40,679 nucleotides of DNA from Oscillospiraceae bacterium (GTDB lineage Bacteria; Bacillota; Clostridia; Oscillospirales; Oscillospiraceae). Of this stretch, positions 16,501 through 25,613 are shown in pieces; position 1 is the stretch's first letter, and each line of letters starts with the position of its first letter. The notes beneath the pieces are model-generated. The model made no database searches, was not told the origin of the DNA, and worked only from the letters and a program-made list of their open reading frames with translations. The position numbers and the translations under genes are program-made. The stretch is from contig JAFYVL010000069.1 in assembly GCA_017549125.1 (NCBI GenBank), forward strand, positions 1 to 40,679, given 5' to 3'.

Positions 16501-17461
16501 TGATGCCAATGGCATGGTGGGCAGCTATCCCGGTGTGACCACCCAGAAGCAGGCTGATGGCACTATTCATGTGGATATTGATCTGACTGCTGTAACAGCC
16601 ATCAACGGCAAACCCTCCACCGTATTGACCATTCTGTATATCCGAGGCGGCTGGTCCAACGCAAACGGCACCATTAGCAACATCTGCTTCAGTTCTGCTT
16701 CTGATGAGCCCGAGATCTCCGAGGATGTATACGAGGGCGGTCAGTTTGTGGCAAGTACGGATCTGACTATCGGCATGGATAACGATAAGGAAGTTACCCT
16801 GTTGACCTTCGACTATAAGATCACCAGCGGTGAGTATTTCAACATTGCGCTGTTGCCCGATTGGAGCAGTTATTTTGGCTACTTTGAGTTTAATGCCAAC
16901 GGTGCAGCAGGCAACTATGCCGGTATTACCACCGAGAAGCTTTCCGGTGGCACCATCCGTGTCCGCGTGAACATGGCTGAGCTGACGAAGGTGGCTGGTA
17001 CTCCCTCCAAGGTGCTGACCATGCTGTATATCCGTGGCGGCTATTCCAATGCCAATGGTACGATCAGCAATATCCGCCTGAGCCATGAAGCACAGGAAGT
17101 TCTGCGTGGCGAACTGGTAGATACCTCCGCAGGTAAGACCATTGCGCTGGGTAACACCAATGCTTTGAATACCATCAGCTTTGACTATAAGTGGGTTGAC
17201 GGCACCAAGTTCAACATGGCGCTGTGTCCCAACTGGAGCGCCTACTTTGGTTACTTTACCTTTGACGCTGAGGGCGCAAGAGACAAGGATGCCGGTGTCA
17301 CTACGGAGGTGCTGGCGGATGGCTATATCCGTGTTACCTTTGACTTGAGTGCGTTGAACACGATGAACGGTACACCTAGCAAAGTCATTGACTTCCTGTA
17401 CATCCGTGGCGATGACTGGTCTGACGCACACTGCTATATCGACAATATCACATTTGCATAA
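13592..17461 (+). CDS. Secreted metallophosphoesterase with DLNG module and three beta-sandwich repeats
   Basis: 1289 residues; the ATG has AAGGAGG 8 nt upstream. The signal peptide (1-30) ends at VQAA. Residues 34-269 are the DLNG module (DLYVDLNG, GFNVYGMDS). Residues about 272-530 are a calcineurin-like phosphoesterase: ADVQ (D281, Q283), GDIVN (D319), GNHEW (N356, H357), FHIP (H457) and GDTH (D493, H495). Compared with the usual DxH and GHxH, the first and last motifs are altered. A jelly-roll-like domain ends at LYLDDVDIL near 890, then come three ~118-residue repeats from residues 918, 1048 and 1172. Extracellular phosphate-ester hydrolysis on a glycan is inferred. It is the first gene of a run that includes a GH123-like enzyme and a GH20. 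Confidence 0.85.
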   Translation: MKNAKKLLSVLWALVMLVSICAIAVTVQAAEVAEGYMILSDDIEVDLTLNQDLYVDLNGYNLSGTIQTNGFNVYGMDSSTNRYADDNMGYFTCVDGQGNAIVPQSNVKTELSGEPMRYVTIATENGYTFHRIYVGITKQSLAPSVTGVGYKAEFYADETVLAQVEEIGYNLWLDGGNTVSRNAAFKNELTLRVKNFDAANYGEANLNASVWMTIGDETITSSDYSLTLRSLVELVNANVSAYTNEQLQAVRDMIAANPIMENWQIQNLFKNVDLVTVTFADVQLVERDLGSIVNGPKALRDHLNYSKSINADVLFMVGDIVNNATQSYYDRFWSIFKSVYCEDESQWPELVWTMGNHEWYDDKEKDAADAIALFKANAHIESENLVKMSQVESVSNPGQTVANYYKVIKGVPFVVISGDTRANTITEAQKAELISWLDEINQLPSVKAGTPIYVAFHIPIADVTYFGQGAGEGSRVLDDILKQYPNTIVFTGDTHCPGINERTITQIDYTAINLGSSSYSRIVNRSATSEPGDKYYNVGGGSAKDVVNGEVAFGFDYTPNLMVLENNSDGSVNMDRYWTDTNLEDVRKVGITWNFPSGLTKDKFIYTNDRFENTEWANILYGKDGLVFAEDATISYSVNGTDMIVYFDDVTDHNYAEHYKITVTADGTTSKVYDIVGNYYKYYEEAQMYHIPLADIPVGTSYTVEVKAYDFFDNVSLNSLVATTESATNLFHSKVEGSISGTYTDISSKLNYQVTAGSVASMEYYYRGTYLFKSGATLGTVLTSDTLSLAEEFTVTDWTHGILSVKVKNAGDVPINVGVTIVVNENGKEKWLADFSAEYQQVVAADGQWTQLTWDLYELFGITSLQQVSAIRLKANSTAPSADGYEMHLYLDDVDILQGEHVDVEIPDDSENSGTVFEGGNFTANTDFTLNLANENEVTDISFDYKITGGEYFHIAFLPDWSNYFGYFKFDANGMVGSYPGVTTQKQADGTIHVDIDLTAVTAINGKPSTVLTILYIRGGWSNANGTISNICFSSASDEPEISEDVYEGGQFVASTDLTIGMDNDKEVTLLTFDYKITSGEYFNIALLPDWSSYFGYFEFNANGAAGNYAGITTEKLSGGTIRVRVNMAELTKVAGTPSKVLTMLYIRGGYSNANGTISNIRLSHEAQEVLRGELVDTSAGKTIALGNTNALNTISFDYKWVDGTKFNMALCPNWSAYFGYFTFDAEGARDKDAGVTTEVLADGYIRVTFDLSALNTMNGTPSKVIDFLYIRGDDWSDAHCYIDNITFA
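13691..14398 (+). repeat. DLNG module, copy in the first metallophosphoesterase
   Basis: A ~236-residue unit starting near EGYMILSDD, with TLNQDLYVDLNG, GFNVYGMDS, FHRIYVGITKQSLAP, GVGYKAEFYADE and ELTLRVKNFD, and ending in a helical stretch (YTNEQLQAVRDM). It is strongly similar to 19860-20582 and 31916-32638. I do not recognise a named family. Confidence 0.8.
16343..17458 (+). repeat. Three ~118-residue beta-sandwich repeats
   Basis: Units start at 16343, 16733 and 17105. Each runs: an opening EGG or RGE, FDYKI near 25, a DWS/NWS..YFGYF block near 45, GVTT near 65, DGYIRV near 75, YIRG near 98, and a closing N-I or IDN-I strand. The closing strand and overall length suggest a carbohydrate-binding jelly roll, but I recognise no named CBM family. 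Confidence 0.85.
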
Positions 17462-17469
17462 ATTCCTAC

Positions 17470-17560
17470 TGGCAGCGGCAGAATTTTCTGCCGCTGCCGA
17501 ACCCGCCTTTAAGACCGTTCTAAAAGTCAACGATTTTCGCTGATTTTTAGAACTGCCTTG
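17470..17560 (+). terminator. Two-hairpin intergenic element, copy 1
   Basis: A first stem, GGCAGCGGCAGAA/TTCTGCCGCTGCC (17471-17498), is followed by a second long hairpin, GTTCTAAAA/TTTTAGAAC (17517-17553), with an inner TCA-CG/CG-TGA stem. Neither has a long T tract. The same pair of hairpins occurs after the next gene (21688-21782). It may cause partial termination or protect the upstream mRNA end within the operon. Confidence 0.7.
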
Positions 17561-17603
17561 TGACAGGAACAGTCAATCATTATCTTTTTTAGGAGGTGCG
17601 CTT

Positions 17604-20600
17604 ATGAAAAAGCACACCAAATACATCTTCGCGGTTTTGCTGACATTGGTGATGATTCTGGGGATGATCCCAGTGGCATCTGCCGATGAAACCGCAATTA
17701 CTACCGAGCAAGTGATCACTGGGCTTGAAATTTTCTACCCATACAATACGGAAACCATTCAGCGGACCGGTACTCCCGTGAGCCGTTTCCAGGCGCTGAC
17801 TTTTGAGAGTGCAAGAGGGGAAGTAGAATCTGCCCAGTTGATTCTCACGCCCAGCTTTGAGGTCAGCTCCTTTGAATTGACCATGAACAGCTTGAAGAAC
17901 GAGAAGGGCAATACCATTCCGTCTTGGGCCTTTGAGGTTTATACCCAGCATTACGTGACCATTACAGGTTCTTCCAATGCGCCCAACTATTCCAGCAGAC
18001 ATGATATGTATCATCCTGAGTCCGGCAAGAGCGGTTGGGATGGTGTTTATCCCGATGGTCTGATTCCCCAGGATGCAGCCATCAAGGCAGGGGAGAACAC
18101 CATCGCTGCCGGCAATAACCAGGGTATCTGGGTGAACCTGAATGTGCAAAATGCCGCTCCCGGTCAATACACCGGTTATGCAGATCTGACCATCAATGAT
18201 ATGGCCATGCAGATTCCCGTGGCCGTGCATATCTACGATGTGCAGCTGCCCGAACAGGTACATACCAAATCCTCCGTGGGCATTTGGTGGGATCAGTTGC
18301 AGGCAGGCGAGGGCTATATTGATGGTCAGCTGGCAGATGCCTATTTTGATTATCTGGTCAGCAAGCGCATTATGCCCATGGATGCATGGGGTGTCACCAA
18401 TTCTGCGGAAAGCTTAACCGGTGCCATTGTCAATGAGTTTGCGGTGTCTCCTAAGATCGCCAACTACTCCATTGGTGTTGCCCGAGATGCAGAGGGCTAT
18501 GTAAACCCCGAGGGTTTGAAGGTTACCTTGACCACCTTGATCAACAATAATATTGAACAGATCAAGGCCGGCAACCATATCAATTTCTTTGAGAAGGCAT
18601 ATTTTAGCTGGATCATCGACGAACCCAGAAATGATACCACCTATGCCAAAGCCAATGTGATCACCTCCCAGTTGGATGCGGTGAAGGCAGAACTTGCACC
18701 TCTCCTGGCGGAATATCCCGACCTGCAGGAAAGCTTCATGAATCTGAAGCATTTGGTCACTGCACCTAATCCTACGGATAAGACCTATGTGGTAAAAAAT
18801 AACTTTTTTGGCACCAGTTACTTTGTTAATAACAATTATGGCAACACGGCATTGACCGGCGATAGTTATATTTATGCGCCCCAGTATCAGTGGCTGCACA
18901 CCGAGAAACAGCGCGCCATGTATGCAGGTGAGCAGGAGGTTTGGTGGTATGGTTGTTTGCACCCGGTATCTCCGTACCCCACCTGGCATATCAACGCACC
19001 CTTGGTTGCCGCCCGTCTGGAAGGCTGGATGCGCTATGACTACGGTATCGACGGTTTTGTATTTGCCTGTGCAAATATGTGGGGCGAATACACGGAAGAT
19101 CTGACAGAGATTGTTCAGCATGATTACTGGGATGCCTATACCAAGGTGTTTGCACCCGGTGACCAGATTCTGGTGCTGCCCGGTTCAGAATATGGCGTTT
19201 ACGGCCCCATCGGTACGATCCGTATTGAGAATATCCGTGAAGCCAATGAGGATTATGAATATCTGTGGATGCTCCAGAATGAATACGGCATCAACGATAT
19301 TTCTGCTTATACCGCAAATCTCTACGAAGGGACGATCTCTACTACAGATGTGTCCCTGTATTACAACAGCCGCAAGAATTTGCTGACCCAGCTGGAAAGC
19401 TTAAGCATTGCCAAAAATGGCAAGACGCAGATCAATCCCGGCGAGGAAGGGTTTGTTCGTGGCACAGCTTTGACCCCTACGGTCAATCAGACCATTTCCG
19501 TGGGCGCAACAGAGCCTATGGATCTGCTGGCGTTTGACTATAAGGTAACCAACAACGAAAAATTCGATGTGGCAATCATGCCGGATTGGTTTAGCTACTA
19601 CGGTTACTATTCCTTCAATACCAATGGTGCTGTGTCCAACTATACCGGTGTGAAGGTTCTGCGTCTGGACGACGGCTACTATCGTGTGATCTTCGATATG
19701 GATGCCTTGACCGCCATGAACGGTGAGCCTACCACCCAAATTGATTTCCTGTTCCTGCGAGGCAATACCTCCCAGGCCACAGGCTATATCGACAATGTGC
19801 GTATGGCAATGCATGGAGACACGGAGTTGGATGCACCCTTCACAGAGCCTACAGAGCCGGAGGGCTATGTGGTTCTGTCGGAAAATGCCAAGGTCAATTG
19901 GTTGCTAAATCAAGATTTGTATGTGGATCTGAATGGCTTCACCTTGACCGGTACGATTCAAACCAATGGCTTTAAGGTCTATGGCATGGATTCTGCCACC
20001 AACCGATATACCTGTGAAAACATGGGCTATTTTGCCTGTGTCAATGATCAGAATCAAGCCGTCGTACCCGAAAGCGAAGTCAAGACCGATCTGAGCGGTG
20101 AGGTTATGCGCTACCTGACCCTGGAGACCAACGAGGGCTTTACCTTCCATCGTATCTATGTGGGCATTACCAAGCAGAGTCTTGCGCCTAGTGTGACCGG
20201 TGTTGGCTATAAGGCGGAATTCTATGCCGATGAAATGGTGCGCTCCCAGGTGGAATCCATTGGCTATGACCTGTGGCTGGAAGGCGGCCATGTGGTCAGC
20301 CGCAGTACTGAGTTCCAGAACCAGCTGACCCTGCGAGTCAAAAACTTTGATACCCGGAATCATGGCCAGACGAACCTGTATGCAACGGTTTGGATGAATG
20401 TGAACGGCAAACGGATTGCCAGCTCCCAGTGCAGCGTGAACCTGCGGCAGATGGTGGAATCCATAGATGCCAATGTGGTTGCTTATTCTTTGGAACAGCT
20501 GCAGATCGTGCAGGATATGATCCAGGCCAATAGCACCATGCAATCCTGGCAGGTGGATCGTATCCGCAAAGCGCTGATTATTCGCGGTGAAGCCTTTGCT

Positions 20601-21680
20601 TCCGGTGTGGATAAAAACATTCTGCTGAATAATAAGGGAATTCTGGATACCATCACCTTTGAGTACAAAGTGACCAATGGTGGTACGATCAATCTGGCAT
20701 TTATGCAGGATTGGTTTAACTTCTACAGTTACTATGCTTTTGATGCATTCGGCGCAGTAGATAACTATGCCGGTATCACCACCCAAGAACTGGATGATGG
20801 TTATATTCGTGTGACCGTACAGCTTTCCCAGTTGAACCAGGTGTCCGGTAGCCCTGAGCGTATGATCGATTTCCTGTATATCCGTGGTGATTGGTCGGAC
20901 GCCGATGGCTACATCGACAATGTTAGCTATACGGTGTACAAGCCCACCGAGATCTTTGAGGGTGGCAGCATTGTGGCAGGCAAGGATTTGACCATTCATA
21001 TGGGGAATGCCCAGGCGGTAACCAGAATGTCCTTTGACTATTCTATTACGAGTGGTTCTTTCCACATTGCATTGCTGCCGGATTGGTCTAATTACTTTGG
21101 CTACTTTAAGTTCGATGCCAATGGTGAGGTAGGGGATTATCCCGGTGTTCTGGCACAAAAAATCAATGATACCACCTGGCGGGTATATTTTGATATGACC
21201 CAGGTTACAACCATTGCGGGCGCACCCTCCCCGGTCATTACCATGTTGTATGTTCGCGGCGATTGGACATCTGCCAATGGTTCGATCAGCAATATTTGTA
21301 TCAATGATGCGGCAGCCGTTCCCCCTCGAGGTGAGTCTTTTGCAGCTTCGGTAAATAAGACCATTGACCTGTCTGCTACGGGTAATGTAAGCACCATCCG
21401 TTTTGATTATAAGATCACAGAAGGTACAGCCATCAATGTGGCGCTTTGTCCGAACTGGAGCAGCTACTACGGCTATTTTGCATTTACCGCAACAGGTTGC
21501 ACGACTGCCTACAATGGTGTGACCACTGAGGTTTTAGAGGACGGTTATATCCGTGTTACGATCCACATCGATGCATTGACCGATAAGGTTGGTACACCCT
21601 CTAAGGCCATTGATTTTCTGTATATCCGTGGGGATTGGTCCGATGCCAGCGGCTATATAGATAATGTCATATTTGCGTAA
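17604..21680 (+). CDS. Secreted GH123-like glycosidase with four repeats and a DLNG module
   Basis: 1358 residues; the ATG follows AGGAGGT. The signal peptide (1-27) ends at ASA. Residues about 33-610 form a GH123/DUF4091-type region: an N-terminal beta-sandwich (FESARGEVESAQLIL) and a barrel with VGIWWDQLQAGEGY, the acidic pair in IIDEPRND (D339, E340), WWYGCLHP, and YGPIGTIRIENIREANEDYEY. In known GH123 enzymes an adjacent Asp-Glu pair drives substrate-assisted cleavage of beta-GalNAc. Repeat units start at residues 619, 994, 1119 and 1242, and a DLNG module fills 753-993. It probably releases HexNAc at the cell surface; no anchor is visible. Its closest relative in the window is the 3030-residue protein. 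Confidence 0.87.
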   Translation: MKKHTKYIFAVLLTLVMILGMIPVASADETAITTEQVITGLEIFYPYNTETIQRTGTPVSRFQALTFESARGEVESAQLILTPSFEVSSFELTMNSLKNEKGNTIPSWAFEVYTQHYVTITGSSNAPNYSSRHDMYHPESGKSGWDGVYPDGLIPQDAAIKAGENTIAAGNNQGIWVNLNVQNAAPGQYTGYADLTINDMAMQIPVAVHIYDVQLPEQVHTKSSVGIWWDQLQAGEGYIDGQLADAYFDYLVSKRIMPMDAWGVTNSAESLTGAIVNEFAVSPKIANYSIGVARDAEGYVNPEGLKVTLTTLINNNIEQIKAGNHINFFEKAYFSWIIDEPRNDTTYAKANVITSQLDAVKAELAPLLAEYPDLQESFMNLKHLVTAPNPTDKTYVVKNNFFGTSYFVNNNYGNTALTGDSYIYAPQYQWLHTEKQRAMYAGEQEVWWYGCLHPVSPYPTWHINAPLVAARLEGWMRYDYGIDGFVFACANMWGEYTEDLTEIVQHDYWDAYTKVFAPGDQILVLPGSEYGVYGPIGTIRIENIREANEDYEYLWMLQNEYGINDISAYTANLYEGTISTTDVSLYYNSRKNLLTQLESLSIAKNGKTQINPGEEGFVRGTALTPTVNQTISVGATEPMDLLAFDYKVTNNEKFDVAIMPDWFSYYGYYSFNTNGAVSNYTGVKVLRLDDGYYRVIFDMDALTAMNGEPTTQIDFLFLRGNTSQATGYIDNVRMAMHGDTELDAPFTEPTEPEGYVVLSENAKVNWLLNQDLYVDLNGFTLTGTIQTNGFKVYGMDSATNRYTCENMGYFACVNDQNQAVVPESEVKTDLSGEVMRYLTLETNEGFTFHRIYVGITKQSLAPSVTGVGYKAEFYADEMVRSQVESIGYDLWLEGGHVVSRSTEFQNQLTLRVKNFDTRNHGQTNLYATVWMNVNGKRIASSQCSVNLRQMVESIDANVVAYSLEQLQIVQDMIQANSTMQSWQVDRIRKALIIRGEAFASGVDKNILLNNKGILDTITFEYKVTNGGTINLAFMQDWFNFYSYYAFDAFGAVDNYAGITTQELDDGYIRVTVQLSQLNQVSGSPERMIDFLYIRGDWSDADGYIDNVSYTVYKPTEIFEGGSIVAGKDLTIHMGNAQAVTRMSFDYSITSGSFHIALLPDWSNYFGYFKFDANGEVGDYPGVLAQKINDTTWRVYFDMTQVTTIAGAPSPVITMLYVRGDWTSANGSISNICINDAAAVPPRGESFAASVNKTIDLSATGNVSTIRFDYKITEGTAINVALCPNWSSYYGYFAFTATGCTTAYNGVTTEVLEDGYIRVTIHIDALTDKVGTPSKAIDFLYIRGDWSDASGYIDNVIFA
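19458..21677 (+). repeat. Four ~118-residue beta-sandwich repeats, interrupted by a DLNG module
   Basis: Units start at 19458, 20583, 20958 and 21327. The first is separated from the rest by the DLNG module (19860-20582). The third unit (EGGSIVAG opening, GSISNICIN end) pairs with the EGG-type units of the proteins at 13592 and 27902; the others are of the RGE type ending in GYIDN. So at least two subtypes alternate. Confidence 0.85.
19860..20582 (+). repeat. DLNG module, copy in the GH123-like protein
   Basis: Residues 753-993: NQDLYVDLNG, TNGFKVYGMDS, FHRIYVGITKQSLAP, GVGYKAEFYADE, QLTLRVKNFD and a helical end (YSLEQLQIVQDM). It sits between the first and second repeat, not at the N-terminus as in the protein at 13592. 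Confidence 0.8.
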
Positions 21681-21687
21681 ATAGGGA

Positions 21688-21782
21688 TTGGCAGCGGCAG
21701 AGAAATCTGTCGCTGCCAAGAAGCCCCTTAAGACCGTGCTAAAAATCAATGAAATTCGTTGGTTTTTAGAACTGCCTTATGG
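21688..21782 (+). terminator. Two-hairpin intergenic element, copy 2
   Basis: TTGGCAGCGGCAGA/TCTGTCGCTGCCAA (21688-21719), then a second hairpin at about 21735-21772 (CTAAAAA..TTTTTAG). It is clearly the same element as 17470-17560: AAGACCGT, the CTAAAA stem and TTTTTAGAACTGCCTT are shared. It lies between the GH123-like gene and the GH20 gene. Confidence 0.7.
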
Positions 21783-21822
21783 TATTTAAAAAGAATTCCC
21801 CATGGAAATGAGGTAAGAAATA

Positions 21823-23682
21823 ATGATTTTTACAAAGGAAAACATAGACCCTCAAGTGTTGGAGATCGGCAAACAGATCGTGTTGCCGGAGGATCTGCAG
21901 TTAGAGACAGTTTATGCACCAGGTGAACCCCTACAGGTGTCAAAGAGTGGTAAAAGCTGTAAGATCATCTATGGTCAGCGAGTGGAGCTGTTCCGTGGGT
22001 TGGGTCTGTTGGCAGAGCACAGCGGCGAGGAAACCTATGAGACCACCCAAAAGGCTCGTTTTACCATGAACGGTGCTATGCTGGATTGCTCTCGCAACGG
22101 TGTATTGAATCTGAATGCCACCAAGCAGATGATCCGCTACATGGCGCTGATGGGTCACAATATGCTCATGCTATACACCGAGGATACATACGAAGTGCCG
22201 GAGTATCCCTATTTCGGTTATATGCGTGGTCGTTACACCCAAAGTCAGCTGCAGGAGCTGGATGCTTATGCCGCAGGCTATGGCATCGAGATGATTCCCT
22301 GTATCCAGACCTTGGCGCACCTGTCTCCCACATTGCGTTGGGAGTGCTTTGACGATATTAAGGATACAGAGGATATTTTGCTCTGCGGTGAGGAAAAGAC
22401 CTACGAATTTATTGAGGCCATGATCCGTGCCTGCCGTAACAGCTTCCGTACCAATCGTATCCACATTGGCATGGATGAAGCCTTTTTGCTGGGCTTGGGT
22501 CGCTATCGTGAAAAGAACGGCTTCCATCCCCGGGAAGAGGTGTTCTGCGACCATCTGATCCGAGTCAATGAGATCTGCAAGAAATATGATTTCAAGCCCA
22601 TGATCTGGAGCGATATGTTCTATCGGGTCACCTGTGCCGGCATGTATGATGCTTCCATCACCATCTCCAAAAAGATCCGTGCCGTAGTACCGGCTGAAGT
22701 GGATCTTGTGTACTGGGAATATGATACGGCCACCAAGGAAGAATATAAAAAGCCTCTGGAAAGCCATCTGCAGTTCCGCAACAAGGTGATTTTTGCTGGT
22801 GGTGCATGGCGCTGGCTGGGCTTTGCACCCCATATTCAAAAGAGCCAGGAAGCCAGCCGCGCAGCCCTGGAAGCCTGTATCGAAAACGGTATCCAGGAAG
22901 TGATACTGACTGCCTGGGGCGATGATGGCAACGAAGCTTCCTTCTTTACCATTCTGCCTACCTTGCAGCTATATGCAGAATATGCCTACCAGGGTGCGGT
23001 GGATGATGCGGAGCTTGCTAAGCGCCTGTATGCATGCACCGGTGAAAGTCTGGAGGATATGATGCTGATGGATATGCCGGACAGACCGGATGGCGTGTAC
23101 CGCCAGGTGGTTACCAATCCCTCTTGCTATTTCCTCTATAGCGATGTGCTGGGTAGCTTGTTTGAAAAGCACAGCCGTGACGAATATAAGAAAAATTATG
23201 CCGATTATGCCAAGGCCTTGTTCCAGGCGGCAGATCGCAGTACCAATCATGGCGATATGTACCGGATGCTGGCAGAACTTTGTGATTTGCTGTCGTTAAA
23301 GAGCTGTGTCAGCGCAGATGCCTATCATGCCTACCGGACAGGCAATAAAGAAGCCCTGCAAATCATTGCAGAGCAGACCCTGCCCCTTGTGATCGATCAC
23401 TTGGATCGATTCCGGGATGCAGTGGAAGAATGCTGGATGGCAGAGAAAAAACGCTCCGGCTTTGATGTGCTGGACATTCGCTTGGGCGGTGTCCGGGCCA
23501 GAGCCAAGAGTGCGATTCGGCAGCTACGGGACTATTTGGCGGGTGATTTAGACCAGATCGAAGAGCTGGAAGAGGATCGGTTGGCATATAACAACAAGAC
23601 CGACGAAGAACTGGAACAGAATCCCGTTATGGCATGGGGCATTCGTAAACACCTGTTTACCCCCAATCGCTTGGTATGGTAA
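21823..23682 (+). CDS. GH20 beta-N-acetylhexosaminidase, GcnA type, cytoplasmic
   Basis: 619 residues without a signal peptide, so intracellular. It follows the streptococcal GcnA beta-hexosaminidase closely as I recall it: LDCSRNGVLNLNATKQM, LYTEDTYEVPEYPYFGY, IPCIQTLAHLSP, the catalytic pair in HIGMDEA (D218, E219; the Asp orients the acetamido group, the Glu is the acid), WSDMFYR, VYWEYDT, FAGGAWRWLGF, LTAWGDDGNE, and a helical C-terminus. It would remove terminal GlcNAc or GalNAc from imported oligosaccharides. The ATG follows GAGGTAAG. It is third in the operon, and its stop abuts the next gene's ribosome-binding site, so the two are translated together. Confidence 0.92.
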   Translation: MIFTKENIDPQVLEIGKQIVLPEDLQLETVYAPGEPLQVSKSGKSCKIIYGQRVELFRGLGLLAEHSGEETYETTQKARFTMNGAMLDCSRNGVLNLNATKQMIRYMALMGHNMLMLYTEDTYEVPEYPYFGYMRGRYTQSQLQELDAYAAGYGIEMIPCIQTLAHLSPTLRWECFDDIKDTEDILLCGEEKTYEFIEAMIRACRNSFRTNRIHIGMDEAFLLGLGRYREKNGFHPREEVFCDHLIRVNEICKKYDFKPMIWSDMFYRVTCAGMYDASITISKKIRAVVPAEVDLVYWEYDTATKEEYKKPLESHLQFRNKVIFAGGAWRWLGFAPHIQKSQEASRAALEACIENGIQEVILTAWGDDGNEASFFTILPTLQLYAEYAYQGAVDDAELAKRLYACTGESLEDMMLMDMPDRPDGVYRQVVTNPSCYFLYSDVLGSLFEKHSRDEYKKNYADYAKALFQAADRSTNHGDMYRMLAELCDLLSLKSCVSADAYHAYRTGNKEALQIIAEQTLPLVIDHLDRFRDAVEECWMAEKKRSGFDVLDIRLGGVRARAKSAIRQLRDYLAGDLDQIEELEEDRLAYNNKTDEELEQNPVMAWGIRKHLFTPNRLVW

Positions 23683-23693
23683 AGGAGGCGTTT

Positions 23694-25613
23694 ATGAAGA
23701 AAATCAGTAAAGTTTGCGCGGTTGCGCTGCTGAGCCTGAGTCTGTGTGCCTGTGGCGATGAAAAAGCCCCGGCAAAGGCCGAGGATGTGGCTATTTCCAT
23801 AACAGAGAATCTTCCTTCTGCCATTGTGGGAGAAGCCTACGAATTAGACAAGCTGGTAGCTGTGCAAGAGGGTATAGCGTATAGCTACACCGCCAGCTAT
23901 GTTGACCCGGACTCCGGTGAGACCAAGGAATTAAAGATAAGAAACGAAAAGTTCACCCCTAAGGTGGAAGCGGATATTACCGTGACGGTCACAGCGAAAA
24001 AAGGGGAGAAGGAGTCCCAGAAACAAATCCTGATTCCCATTCATGTTTGTGCAGATATCTTGGATAGCTTATTTGCTTCCACAGGTGCTGCAGCAGAGGC
24101 AGATAGCGGTGTTACAAAAAACGTTACCAAAGAGGCGGAACATCTGCAGGGAGAAAATTCCACCTCTGCGTTGGCGGTGACCTTTTCCAATCCCCAGGCA
24201 GAGAACGCAGGCACAAAGCTTTTGAATTTGAGCCATTACAGCGTGCAAGCCTATTATTCTGCTAAGGTGTGGGACGATGCAGCGGTGGTGTTCTGGGTCT
24301 ATAACCCTATGGAGAAGCCTGTAAGATTCCGCCTGGCAAGCCATAATCCTGCAAACGGCAAAACTCTCACATGGGGCAGCCCGGATAACACCCAGGTGCA
24401 GACAGCACAGCCCGGACAATGGACACGGGTAGCATTTTCTCTGTATGACATGGGAATTACCCAGCCACTCTTTGAAACCCTGGCCTATGAGCGTGAGGAC
24501 TCCATGCAGCTGTTGGCGCGGTATGAGGGCGCAGAGGAATGCACGATTTACATAGACGGTGTGGACGTTGCCCATGCGGCCAAAGAGGGTGTAGAGTCCG
24601 GTCATGTGGAATACGCATTACCTGCGGGCAATTTTACGGATATGCTCAATCGGTTTGAGGTCTATTCCGTAGATCCTGCAGCAAAGCTGACCAAATCTAC
24701 CAAGGGCAATGAAAGCAAGGATTCCGTTTGCTTTGGTACAGAGCAGGCCATTGGCTACCCCAAGTTCCATGTGGATTTTCCGGCGGTGACAGATCTGCGT
24801 GGTTTTGATTATCTGAAATTCGATATTCTGGCGGAAAATGCGTATCCCTTTGTGACGGTGGGCTTCCGCTATCTGGATGAAAATGGACAGGAGCAGGCCA
24901 AGGGCGTTTCCTTTGACTATTACCGGGATCGCTGGCAGACCTTGTACCTGAATCTGGACTATGTGAAGGATGTGGATATGAGCCGCGTGGTTGGCCTGTA
25001 TTTCAACATCCATGCAGAGAGCAAATTTGTACCGGATCGTTTTAATTGTGCTTACTTTGATAATGTGAGCCTCTACCAATATCCGGAGGACGAACCCCAG
25101 CTTGCGCCTGCCACCCAGGAGGATCACGATATTATCAGCGGTCCTTTCTATACCATCAACACAAAGCCTAACACCAATGGTGTTTGCAAGGTAGCCACCG
25201 ACGAACTGGGTGATCAAAAAAGTAACAGCACATTGCTCTTCTGGACCAATAGTGCCAGCGGATATCCCAGCGTGGCTGCTACTTTCCCCTATGAAGGAGA
25301 ACAGGATTGGTCCGATAAACATGTGCTGTCCTTTGATGCGCACCAGTTCCACGGTCATTACTGGATGGGCATGAAGATTCTGTATTTGGATGAAGAGGGT
25401 AATCAAAAAACTTTAACCTGGTATCACGATACGGTTTTGACCAATTGGCAGATAGTGAATGCGCCGTTTGAGTGGTTCAAAACTGAGGATGGTGGAGCGG
25501 CGAAGCCGGAACACCTGAAACGCGTGGTAGGATTTGAGATCTCTGTGAATTTAGCAGCGAACATCACATCCGAGGTTGCCCATATCTATTTTGATAATTT
25601 CTTACTCTCGTGA
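23694..25613 (+). CDS. Surface lipoprotein of three jelly-roll-like domains
   Basis: 639 residues from the ATG at 23694 (AAAGGAGG 5 nt upstream, overlapping the GH20 stop); a longer frame exists but skips this site. The signal peptide ends in a lipobox, SLCAC, with lipid Cys at about residue 19. An Ig-like segment (about 25-110) is followed by three beta-sandwich units whose last strands read IYIDGVDV (near 288), AYFDNVSL (near 456) and IYFDNFLL (end), typical of carbohydrate-binding jelly rolls. No catalytic motif was seen. It probably binds the glycan at the membrane for the enzymes of the operon. The gene's last 28 bp overlap the end of the minus-strand AraC gene. Confidence 0.8.
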   Translation: MKKISKVCAVALLSLSLCACGDEKAPAKAEDVAISITENLPSAIVGEAYELDKLVAVQEGIAYSYTASYVDPDSGETKELKIRNEKFTPKVEADITVTVTAKKGEKESQKQILIPIHVCADILDSLFASTGAAAEADSGVTKNVTKEAEHLQGENSTSALAVTFSNPQAENAGTKLLNLSHYSVQAYYSAKVWDDAAVVFWVYNPMEKPVRFRLASHNPANGKTLTWGSPDNTQVQTAQPGQWTRVAFSLYDMGITQPLFETLAYEREDSMQLLARYEGAEECTIYIDGVDVAHAAKEGVESGHVEYALPAGNFTDMLNRFEVYSVDPAAKLTKSTKGNESKDSVCFGTEQAIGYPKFHVDFPAVTDLRGFDYLKFDILAENAYPFVTVGFRYLDENGQEQAKGVSFDYYRDRWQTLYLNLDYVKDVDMSRVVGLYFNIHAESKFVPDRFNCAYFDNVSLYQYPEDEPQLAPATQEDHDIISGPFYTINTKPNTNGVCKVATDELGDQKSNSTLLFWTNSASGYPSVAATFPYEGEQDWSDKHVLSFDAHQFHGHYWMGMKILYLDEEGNQKTLTWYHDTVLTNWQIVNAPFEWFKTEDGGAAKPEHLKRVVGFEISVNLAANITSEVAHIYFDNFLLS

